From positions 1 to 7,802 of the forward strand of contig CASFMG010000042.1 in assembly GCA_949295755.1 (NCBI GenBank): DNA of 7,802 nucleotides. Direction: 5' to 3'. Source of the DNA: an uncultured Christensenella sp. (GTDB taxonomy: Bacteria; Bacillota; Clostridia; Christensenellales; UBA1242). The notes below the pieces were generated by a model. That model was not told where the DNA came from. It worked only from the letters and a program-made list of their open reading frames with translations, and did no database searches. Position 1 is the first letter of the stretch, and each line of letters starts with the position of its first letter. Shown piece after piece: positions 1 to 6,103 of this stretch. The position numbers were made by a program, and so were the translations under genes.

Positions 1-1023
1 ATACCTATTCCGTCAAATAATTCTGTGCAAAATACAGGCACTGAGCGAGTACCTTCTCACAATGAAAACAATTTGCAACAAAAAGGTTTAAAACCCGTTT
101 TAAGTATTAGAAATCTAACAAAAAAATATGGCGAAAGAATTGCAGTAAACAACATTTCATTAAATTTGTACGCAGGACAAATTATAGGTTTCTTAGGTGC
201 AAATGGTGCTGGAAAAAGCACCACAATAAAAATGCTTACAGGTCTTGCTAGAATAACAAGTGGCGATGTTTATATTTGTGGGCACTCGATTAAAGAAGGT
301 TTTGAAGGTGCAATAAAAAATGTTGGTGCTATGATTGAAATACCACATTTTTATAACTATCTTTCAGGATATAACAACCTTAAATATTTTGCTAAACTGT
401 CTGGCAATGTAAATATGTCTAGAATAAACGAAGTTGCATCACTCGTAGGGTTAAGTAATAGGATAAAGGACAAAGTTGGAAATTACTCACTTGGAATGAA
501 ACAAAGGCTGGGTGTAGCACAAGCACTACTTAACAAACCAAAACTCTTAATTTTAGACGAGCCAACAAACGGACTTGATGCAAATGGGATTAGAGAGTTT
601 AGAATGATGCTTAAAACCCTTGCATATAAAGAAGGAATTGCAATTTTAATTTCAAGCCATATTTTAGGTGAAATGGAAAACTTGTGTGATATGGTCGCAA
701 TAATAGACAATGGAAAAATAATACAAGTTCAAACAATGGAACAAATAAAAAAGAACTTTTCTATTGTTGGTTCACAATATATAAAATGCAACGCCCCTAA
801 CCTAGCAGGAAAAATTTTGATGCAAAAATTTAATTGCAAAGTTAAACTTCAAGGTAACAAAGTTTATATTGACTCTGGCGATATGACACTACTATCTAGA
901 ATGATTGTTGAACTTACGAAAAACAAAATCTTGGTTTATGCTGCAGGCGAAGTTGATTATTCACTTGAAGATGTATTTTTAAATATAATAAACAAAAATC
1001 ACGCAACCACTTCAATAAATTAA
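1..1023 (+). CDS. ABC exporter ATP-binding protein, BcrA/LanF-like (5' end outside window)
   Basis: This is the nucleotide-binding subunit of an ABC exporter, which hydrolyses ATP at the cytoplasmic membrane face to drive the permease encoded next. Numbering from a GTG at base 25, it shows Walker A GANGAGKST (58-66), signature YSLGMKQR (154-161), Walker B LLILDEP (174-180), a GLD D-loop (183-185) and the switch His212. The Q-loop glutamine is replaced by Glu105 in GAMIEIPHFY; this 'E-loop' is typical of lantibiotic-immunity LanF and BcrA-type ATPases. The C-terminal ~100 residues are the accessory region usual for this subfamily. The frame is open to base 1 without a stop. Neither the GTG at 25 nor a TTG at 73 has a Shine-Dalgarno sequence, and the first in-frame ATG lies after Walker A, so the true start is probably upstream. 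The N-terminal ~30 residues (Asn/Ser/Pro/Gln-rich) are an extra linker before the ABC domain. The substrate is unknown; peptide antibiotic or bacitracin-like efflux is a family-based guess. Confidence 0.9.
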   Translation: MPIPSNNSVQNTGTERVPSHNENNLQQKGLKPVLSIRNLTKKYGERIAVNNISLNLYAGQIIGFLGANGAGKSTTIKMLTGLARITSGDVYICGHSIKEGFEGAIKNVGAMIEIPHFYNYLSGYNNLKYFAKLSGNVNMSRINEVASLVGLSNRIKDKVGNYSLGMKQRLGVAQALLNKPKLLILDEPTNGLDANGIREFRMMLKTLAYKEGIAILISSHILGEMENLCDMVAIIDNGKIIQVQTMEQIKKNFSIVGSQYIKCNAPNLAGKILMQKFNCKVKLQGNKVYIDSGDMTLLSRMIVELTKNKILVYAAGEVDYSLEDVFLNIINKNHATTSIN

Positions 1024-1034
1024 CAGGAGAAAAT

Positions 1035-2795
1035 ATGAAAAAAGTTTTTAGACTTGCAAAAGCCGAATTTAATAAAATATTTTATAGACCTTCTATATTT
1101 ATTTTGACGGCACTTTTAATTATTGCGATTGTTGTAACAAGTTTAGTTTATACACCAACAAGCAAAACAGTAAAATTGAGTTATGAAGCAAACACAGTTG
1201 CAGAAATATATGAGCAATTTTTAAGTACATCTCAAACAACAACAAATAAACTTTCTATTGATAAAGACTTAACTGACGCACATAACGAAATAAAAAGCCA
1301 ATACGAAAGCATAACAAAAGACAATAAATTAAAAACATTGACCGATAAAACTGTTTCTTTAAAAAAATACTTTCCAAATATAACCGACAACACAAAAGGT
1401 TTAATTCAAGACGAAGTTTTAAAAATATCAACATACACAGATAGAGAATTTTATGCAAACAAAAGTGTTACCATTGAATTGTTCTATTCATTAAAAACAG
1501 ATTTATCAGACTTGATGAACTATTTGGCAAAAATACAAAGTGAAACATTAAACTTTTATTTTTATCAAAACGATTATGATAGAATGTATGAAAGCATAAA
1601 CAAAATATACAATGCACTACCTAACAACTATGAACAATATGACAAAAATGCTTTCATCAGTTTAGGCAACACAATAGCAACCGAATATAGTATTGATGAA
1701 GCACTAAAAATAGTGTCTACTCTTAAAACTTTCACAATTAATCAAGAAGACTACGATGCTATAATTGAAACTTATTACACAAAAGCAACACAAAATTTAG
1801 AAAATATTTATTTTCCACAAATTGTAGACTTTTACAATGAATATGAAGACAGTAAAGAAGAAAGCGATAAAGCACAAATGAATGAATACATCGCAAATTA
1901 CTATTCATATGCACAAATGAATAAATCAGTTATGCAAGACAAATTTACTCTTTTACGCATAAGTGATGTTAAAGATACTGAATTAAACGGACTTATTGGA
2001 TACACACAAGTTTATAGATATAAAATAAACGAAGAAATACAAATATTTGATTATTTAATTGAAAACCAAACATTTGATTACAATTATTTATCTTCTTTCA
2101 ACTTTAACACTGCATCATCTTATAGTCCTAATGCTTTTGATTACACAGTTTACTCAATGCAAATTTTAATTATTTTAATAATTGTGTTTACAATTTTCTA
2201 TGCTTGCAGTTCTATTGCTGGCGACCAAAGTAACGGTACAATGAAAATGATTGCAATAAGACCATACACAAGAAATAAACTTTTTACAGGCAAATACCTT
2301 TCTTGCTTAATGTTTGGCTTAATGCTTATTTTAATTTCAATGATTGCTTCTTTTGTTGTAGGTGCTGTTTCATATGGTATAACATTTAATAACTGTTTAG
2401 TTGTATTTAATTCATCAACAATAATAACAATAAGTCCTTTCGTTATGCTTTTAATGTATTTCCTATCACTTGTTGTAAATTTACTTTTCTATATTTCACT
2501 TGCAATGCTAATTAGTTTAATTTTTAAATCAAATGCTTTATCAGTGTTTATTGCAACTCTTTTATATGGAACGCAAATTGTTCTTTGTGGCACAGTTTCA
2601 AGTGCGTGGCTAAATTATACACCATTTGGACATTTTGATTTGTTTAAGTATTTCGGCAATAGCAAAACAGGATTTTTAAGTATGAACATTCTTCCAGATG
2701 CAAACTTTATAACAAGTGCAATTGTTATAGGTTTTTGTATAGTGATATTTAATATAATTTCGCACTTTATATTTAAACGTAGAGATATTGCTTAA
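1035..2795 (+). CDS. ABC-2 type exporter permease with large extracytoplasmic domain
   Basis: This is the membrane subunit partnering the upstream ATPase. It starts 11 bp after the ATPase stop, with AGGAG at 1025-1029 five bases before the ATG, so the two genes form an operon. The 586-residue protein has one helix near the N-terminus (about 19-39) and a hydrophilic, probably helical outer region of roughly 330 residues (41-373), rich in Tyr, Asn, Lys and Thr. About five helices follow (about 375-395, 421-446, 466-497, 500-520 and 559-580). Between helices 2 and 3 lies the typical ABC-2 juxtamembrane segment, AGDQSNGTMKMIAIRP followed by Tyr-Thr-Arg, Lys415 and Gly-Lys (395-420). It ends in a basic KRRDIA tail. 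BcrB/LanE permeases are usually about 250 residues with little outer sequence, so the large ectodomain points to an ABC-2 subfamily in which this part may handle the substrate or sense it. The substrate is not determined. Confidence 0.88.
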   Translation: MKKVFRLAKAEFNKIFYRPSIFILTALLIIAIVVTSLVYTPTSKTVKLSYEANTVAEIYEQFLSTSQTTTNKLSIDKDLTDAHNEIKSQYESITKDNKLKTLTDKTVSLKKYFPNITDNTKGLIQDEVLKISTYTDREFYANKSVTIELFYSLKTDLSDLMNYLAKIQSETLNFYFYQNDYDRMYESINKIYNALPNNYEQYDKNAFISLGNTIATEYSIDEALKIVSTLKTFTINQEDYDAIIETYYTKATQNLENIYFPQIVDFYNEYEDSKEESDKAQMNEYIANYYSYAQMNKSVMQDKFTLLRISDVKDTELNGLIGYTQVYRYKINEEIQIFDYLIENQTFDYNYLSSFNFNTASSYSPNAFDYTVYSMQILIILIIVFTIFYACSSIAGDQSNGTMKMIAIRPYTRNKLFTGKYLSCLMFGLMLILISMIASFVVGAVSYGITFNNCLVVFNSSTIITISPFVMLLMYFLSLVVNLLFYISLAMLISLIFKSNALSVFIATLLYGTQIVLCGTVSSAWLNYTPFGHFDLFKYFGNSKTGFLSMNILPDANFITSAIVIGFCIVIFNIISHFIFKRRDIA

Positions 2796-3416
2796 CTATT
2801 TCTTTAATGCTTGATTTTTAAGGTACTCAACTAAGAGTGCCTTATTTTTTGTTGCATAACTAACACACTCTTGATGTGCTTCATCTACCCTTTTTGTGCC
2901 GTGAGTTTTGCTGTTTAAAAAATGTATACAAGTGTGTCCACCTTCACCATTGTCAATAAGCGAAAATCCGTGTGGCATACCATTTGTTGAACCTGCAAAA
3001 AATTGACCATCAATTTCAACCCAAACTGGACGCCTTACCCACGACCATTCTCCACCATATATTTCTTTAAAAATTTTTGTGTTTTCATAATCAATTGTTT
3101 GTACATCTGCGTGATTATAACCACCTAGTCTTTGCACATAATACTCTGTTTGCGATTTTATATCAATTACTCTAATTGTAACATATTTAGTAAAATGCTT
3201 GTCCATAAAATCAAACCAATCATATGATAAGACTTCAATGCTGTCGTATGGAGATGTAACATTTGTTGTTTCGTCTTCTTCCTTGTCGTTTATAATTTGT
3301 TGGTCATTTGCAAAAATGTAATTTGAACTATAAAAATTTGGATATGGCAAAACACTTGCTATACACATAGAGCAAAACATTATTAAAAATACTAAACAAA
3401 CTATTTTTGAATTCAT
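2796..3416 (-). CDS. Exported protein of an uncharacterised clostridial cell-wall-associated family
   Basis: The 206-residue protein begins with a signal peptide or membrane anchor: Lys4, then a hydrophobic core of residues 5-23. A low-complexity acidic linker follows (about 38-55, with DKEEDET), then a globular domain (about 60-188). The domain contains NHADVQTI (101-108), GGEWSWVRRPVWVEI (121-135), GSTNGMPHG (142-150), GGHTCIHFLNSKTHG (159-173) and RVDEAHQECV (176-185). From memory, this motif order occurs in secreted Firmicutes proteins that carry peptidoglycan-binding or SH3 domains; no function is established. The Gly-His...Cys/Asp-Ile-His...Thr-His-Gly arrangement distantly recalls L,D-transpeptidases, but I cannot assign that activity, and Cys163 is often Asp in relatives as I recall them. 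No binding repeats are fused here, so this is a minimal version. The stop codon directly abuts the exporter permease stop (convergent, 0 bp). The ATG has no Shine-Dalgarno sequence in front. Confidence 0.8.
   Translation of the reverse strand: MNSKIVCLVFLIMFCSMCIASVLPYPNFYSSNYIFANDQQIINDKEEDETTNVTSPYDSIEVLSYDWFDFMDKHFTKYVTIRVIDIKSQTEYYVQRLGGYNHADVQTIDYENTKIFKEIYGGEWSWVRRPVWVEIDGQFFAGSTNGMPHGFSLIDNGEGGHTCIHFLNSKTHGTKRVDEAHQECVSYATKNKALLVEYLKNQALKK
2819..2850 (+). terminator. Intrinsic terminator of the exporter operon, inside the convergent gene
   Basis: On the plus strand a stem AAGGTACTC (2820-2828) pairs with GAGTGCCTT (2835-2843) with one G-U wobble. It can be extended by T2819-A2844, the loop is the six bases AACTAA, and T2845-T2850 gives a six-base U-tract. 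It lies 24 bp past the permease stop codon, where a terminator for the exporter operon is expected. The minus-strand transcript has no U-tract after the stem, so it should act in the plus direction only. The whole structure lies within the last codons of the minus-strand gene 2796-3416. Confidence 0.75.
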
Positions 3417-3482
3417 ATTTATATTTTATATAAATTGTAAATTTTTATTATAAAAATATTATATCAATAATAGATATATAAT
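3417..3482. promoter_or_regulatory. Divergent promoter region, almost pure A/T
   Basis: This 66-bp spacer separates two divergent genes and contains only three G/C bases (3437, 3465, 3473). It must hold the promoters for both directions. The best plus-strand candidate is TTGTAA (3435-3440) with a 16-bp spacer and TATTAT (3457-3462), which would start the YkvI-family mRNA about 13 bases before its ATG. For the minus strand several TATAAT-like hexamers exist (for example 3452-3447 and 3430-3425) but none has a convincing -35 at the right distance. Neither flanking start codon has a recognisable Shine-Dalgarno sequence. Confidence 0.5.
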
Positions 3483-4535
3483 ATGAAACAATTAAAAATT
3501 GTACTTTTAATTATTGGAACAATAATAGGTGCTGGATTTGTATCAGGAAAAGAAATTAGTTCGTTTTTTAGCATTTTTGGATATTATTCTTTTATTTTTA
3601 TTATTCCAATATTTTTTTTATTATATTATTTAATAAATAAATTACTAATTTTAGGCTCAATAAATAAAATAAACAATGTTGATGAATTAAATTTAATTAT
3701 ATTTAAAAAAAATAATAAAATAATTAAAATTTTTATTTTTATTTCTTTTATTATTTTATCTTCAACAATGATGAGTGCAATCCCTACTGCATTCAATATA
3801 AAAATGTACTCAACTATGCATTATATAACAATTATTTTTATAATAATATTATCGTGCATAGCAATTTATAAAGATATTTCTTTTATAAAAAATTTATGCA
3901 CGATAATTGTACCAATTATTTTAATTTTAATGTTTATTGTTTGTTTTTTAAACATACAACAACCTTCAAATATTTTACTTCCAAATATTATTTTACTTCC
4001 ATACAATGTTATAACTTATGTTTGCCGCAATGTTTTTCTTTCATATTTTGTTATTGCAAAATCAAGTTATGGTTTAAAAACAAAAGATTGCAAAATAATA
4101 AGTTTAACAACTGCTATTATTTTAAGCATTGTTATGGCATTTGTTATATTTGTTGAACTTGGAAACGCCGAGTACATAACTTCAAGTATGCCAATACTAT
4201 CTCTATCACAAAAATACAATGTGTTATATATTTTATATTTGATAGTTTTGCAATTTGCAATTTTTACAACTCTAATAAGTACACTTTTAACATTAAAATC
4301 ATTTTTTAAATTTAAACACAAAATATTTAATGTTATCTTGCCAACACTTATTTGTGCAATATTGTCATTTATTTCTTTTGATTATTTTGTAATTTATTTA
4401 TATTCCATCATTGGAATTTTTGGATTTTATTTAATTTTTTATTTAGTGCCTATTAACTCTTTTTTCCAAAATTCCAATCAAGATATACATAAGGCAAGCC
4501 AAGAAACACAAAACAACAGTAGAAGCCATAACTAA
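3483..4535 (+). CDS. YkvI-family multi-spanning membrane protein
   Basis: The 350-residue integral membrane protein has about ten predicted helices (roughly 4-20, 35-57, 80-104, 113-128, 137-156, 174-194, 205-226, 246-270, 281-297 and 302-323). The N-terminus GTIIGAGFVSGKEISSFF (12-29) is the hallmark of the YkvI family (COG3949), where a broken first helix with GxGFxSGxE resembles the unwound helix of LeuT/APC-fold transporters. Length matches the family (about 340-350). The family is uncharacterised; a secondary transporter role is inferred from the fold and no substrate is known. Residues 321-350 are encoded by DNA that is also the end of the minus-strand permease gene. The last ~26 residues (polar, Asn/Gln/Ser-rich) lie after the final helix and look like read-through rather than conserved protein. 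The gene is even more AT-rich than its neighbours: hand counts of 3601-3660 and 3721-3780 give 7 and 9 G/C per 60 bases. No Shine-Dalgarno sequence precedes the ATG. Confidence 0.85.
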   Translation: MKQLKIVLLIIGTIIGAGFVSGKEISSFFSIFGYYSFIFIIPIFFLLYYLINKLLILGSINKINNVDELNLIIFKKNNKIIKIFIFISFIILSSTMMSAIPTAFNIKMYSTMHYITIIFIIILSCIAIYKDISFIKNLCTIIVPIILILMFIVCFLNIQQPSNILLPNIILLPYNVITYVCRNVFLSYFVIAKSSYGLKTKDCKIISLTTAIILSIVMAFVIFVELGNAEYITSSMPILSLSQKYNVLYILYLIVLQFAIFTTLISTLLTLKSFFKFKHKIFNVILPTLICAILSFISFDYFVIYLYSIIGIFGFYLIFYLVPINSFFQNSNQDIHKASQETQNNSRSHN

Positions 4536-5255
4536 ATCTAGTTTAAACACTTGACCACCATAAACAATTAGATAACCAAGACCGGCTTTGCTAACTAAAT
4601 ACTCACCCATTATTGTACCTACCCAACTCATTCCAACATTGATTTTTAAAACCGAAACAAATTCCCCAAATGAGTTTGGTAAAATTAGTTTCATCAAAAT
4701 TTGAAATTTGTTTGCTCCCATAGATTTCATAAGTGCTATTTTATCTTTATCGCAAGACAAAAATGACGATAGCATACTTAATGTAGTTATCACAATGCAT
4801 ATTAAAATACACATTGTTATTATTGCAGGTGTTCCTGCTCCGACCCATATTATTATTACTGGTCCAAGAGCAATTTTAGGTAACGCATTTAAAACAACAA
4901 TATATGGGTCTAAAATTTTTCTAAGTTTATTGCTCCACCATAAAATTATTGCAATAAATGTACCCATTGTCGTTGCTAAAATAAAACCAACAATAGTTTC
5001 ATAAAGTGTTATACCAATGTGATACAACATATTGCCATTTTTAAATGTATCAACAAGTGTAGCAAACATTCGAGAAGGAGAACTAAGGAAAAAAGGATCT
5101 AATACTTTTGTTGCTGTAAGTAATTCCCAAAGTCCAATAATTGCACAAAAAATAATTATTTGAGCAATTAGTGTTGTTGTTTTGTCTATTTTAATTTTCT
5201 TTAAATATTTTTTATGTTCAAGCGAATAGTTATTTAACTTCCTCTTTTTTTTCAT
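4443..5255 (-). CDS. ABC importer permease, nitrate/sulfonate/taurine type (SsuC/TauC-like)
   Basis: This is the membrane subunit of the importer encoded with the two genes before it on the minus strand. The 270-residue protein has a very basic N-terminal tail (MKKKRK and more lysines to residue 25), then about six helices (29-48, 83-105, 117-138, 144-165, ~205-232 and 240-262). The cytoplasmic EAA loop that docks to the ATPase is visible as ALMKSMGANKFQILMKLILP (174-193), with the conserved Gly180. LSSPSRMF (57-64), LPKIALGPVIIIWVG (125-139) and VGTIMGEYLVSKAGLGYLI (212-230) are typical of the SsuC/TauC/ThiX class. The start ATG at 5255 is preceded by AAGGAG (5263-5268) seven bases upstream. 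It lies inside the ATPase gene, so the two overlap by 26 bp and are probably translationally coupled. The 3' end overlaps the YkvI-family gene by 93 bp. The C-terminal helix is in the overlap and is normal for the family, so the stop is credible. Confidence 0.9.
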   Translation of the reverse strand: MKKKRKLNNYSLEHKKYLKKIKIDKTTTLIAQIIIFCAIIGLWELLTATKVLDPFFLSSPSRMFATLVDTFKNGNMLYHIGITLYETIVGFILATTMGTFIAIILWWSNKLRKILDPYIVVLNALPKIALGPVIIIWVGAGTPAIITMCILICIVITTLSMLSSFLSCDKDKIALMKSMGANKFQILMKLILPNSFGEFVSVLKINVGMSWVGTIMGEYLVSKAGLGYLIVYGGQVFKLDLVMASTVVLCFLACLMYILIGILEKRVNRH

Positions 5256-6009
5256 TTGATAACTCCTTCCATATTAAATCAAAATATTTAGAAAATAAAG
5301 TACTTTCCCTTCTTTTTAATGGAGTTTCTATATTTTGTAATTTAATATCTTGAATAAATTTAACTTTAGAAGGTCTACTTGTTAGCACAACAATTCTATC
5401 AGACATTGAAATTGCCTCACTTATATCATGCGTAACAGCAATAACCGTTTGTTTTTCGTTTGTAATTATTTGATGGACATCATCACATACACTCAATTTG
5501 GTTTGATAATCAAGTGCAGAAAATGGTTCATCTAAAAGCAGTATTTTTGGTTGAAGTGCAAGCGTTCTAATAAGTGCAGCACGCTGACGCATTCCACCTG
5601 AAAGTTGATATGGATAACTATTTTTAAAATCGTATAGCCCATATTTTTTTAATAAATCATCAACTCTTTCTATGCTTTCTTTATCTTTTGCTTTCCCGTT
5701 TAATTCCAAGCCTAAAATAACATTTTTGTATATCGTTCGCCATTCAAATAAATGGTCGCGTTGAAACATATAACCAATCGTAGTTTCTTTTTCAATAGGT
5801 TTATTTTCTAATAAAACTTCACCACTACTTGGTTTTAATAAGCCTGCAATTAGCGAGAGAATAGTTGTTTTTCCACAACCACTAGGTCCTACAATAGACA
5901 AATATTCGTTCTTTTTTGCTGAAAATGTTATATTATCTAGTGCAAGCACTTCTTTTTCTTTTGTATGGTATGAAAGTGAAACATCTTTTAACTGTAAATA
6001 ATTGTCCAT
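5230..6009 (-). CDS. ABC importer ATP-binding protein (SsuB/TauB-like)
   Basis: This is the ATPase subunit of the importer, acting on the cytoplasmic side of the permease encoded next. All ABC motifs are intact in 259 residues: Walker A GPSGCGKTT (41-49), Q-loop Gln83 in MFQRDHLFEWRTI, signature LSGGMRQR (136-143), Walker B ILLLDEP (156-162), D-loop ALD (165-167) and switch His194 in VTHDISEA. MFQxDxLxxWRT and LSGGMRQR are characteristic of the nitrate/sulfonate/taurine group, and the usual family length is about 250. AGGAGG lies at 6023-6028, 13 bases before the ATG, which is longer than usual. A GTG at 6017-6015 sits at the ideal distance but is out of frame, so the ATG stands; translation may be modest. 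The gene follows the binding-protein gene after 94 bp containing a terminator-like hairpin. Confidence 0.93.
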   Translation of the reverse strand: MDNYLQLKDVSLSYHTKEKEVLALDNITFSAKKNEYLSIVGPSGCGKTTILSLIAGLLKPSSGEVLLENKPIEKETTIGYMFQRDHLFEWRTIYKNVILGLELNGKAKDKESIERVDDLLKKYGLYDFKNSYPYQLSGGMRQRAALIRTLALQPKILLLDEPFSALDYQTKLSVCDDVHQIITNEKQTVIAVTHDISEAISMSDRIVVLTSRPSKVKFIQDIKLQNIETPLKRRESTLFSKYFDLIWKELSNEKKEEVK

Positions 6010-6060
6010 TTTTTCACTTTGTCCTCCTCAAATCATTGTACTAACAATAGTAAAAAAATG

Positions 6061-6088
6061 TGAAAAAAAATACAGCATTTGCTGTATT
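6061..6088 (-). terminator. Terminator-like hairpin between binding-protein and ATPase genes
   Basis: Read on the minus strand, AATACAGC (6088-6081), a four-base AAAT loop and GCTGTATT (6076-6069) form an 8-bp stem. An uninterrupted run of eight U spans 6070-6063, its first two bases doubling as the end of the stem. It begins 15 bases after the binding-protein stop codon and lies upstream of the ATPase ribosome binding site. This fits partial termination or a 3'-end stabiliser that leaves more binding-protein mRNA than ATPase/permease mRNA, as is known for several binding-protein-dependent ABC operons. If it terminates fully, the ATPase gene would need its own promoter, which I do not see clearly in 6010-6060. 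Confidence 0.7.
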
Positions 6089-6103
6089 CTTTGCTTAAAT
6101 ATA

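Noticed and set aside
483..710. Minus-strand open frame of 75 codons inside the exporter ATPase gene
   Set aside because: It is antisense to conserved ABC motifs, has no ribosome binding site and no recognisable protein.
1255..1458. Minus-strand open frame of 67 codons inside the exporter permease gene
   Set aside because: Antisense shadow; Leu/Cys-rich sequence is typical of reading Asn/Lys/Thr-rich coding DNA backwards.
3417..3482. Replication-origin-like AT-rich element
   Set aside because: No DnaA boxes (TTATCCACA-like) or iterons nearby, and no replication genes; a divergent promoter explains it.
3896..4321. Two open frames (plus 3896-4156, minus 4067-4321) inside the YkvI-family gene
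   Set aside because: Both overlap the conserved membrane protein, and their Asn/Cys/Phe/Tyr composition reflects AT bias only.
4402..4421. Hairpin ATTCCA/TGGAAT followed by five T as a terminator
   Set aside because: The stem is only 6 bp, the U-tract is broken by GG, and it lies well inside the YkvI-family coding sequence; the minus strand has no U-tract.
4708..5004. Plus-strand open frame of 98 codons inside the importer permease gene
   Set aside because: Antisense to the EAA loop and helices of the permease; no ribosome binding site.
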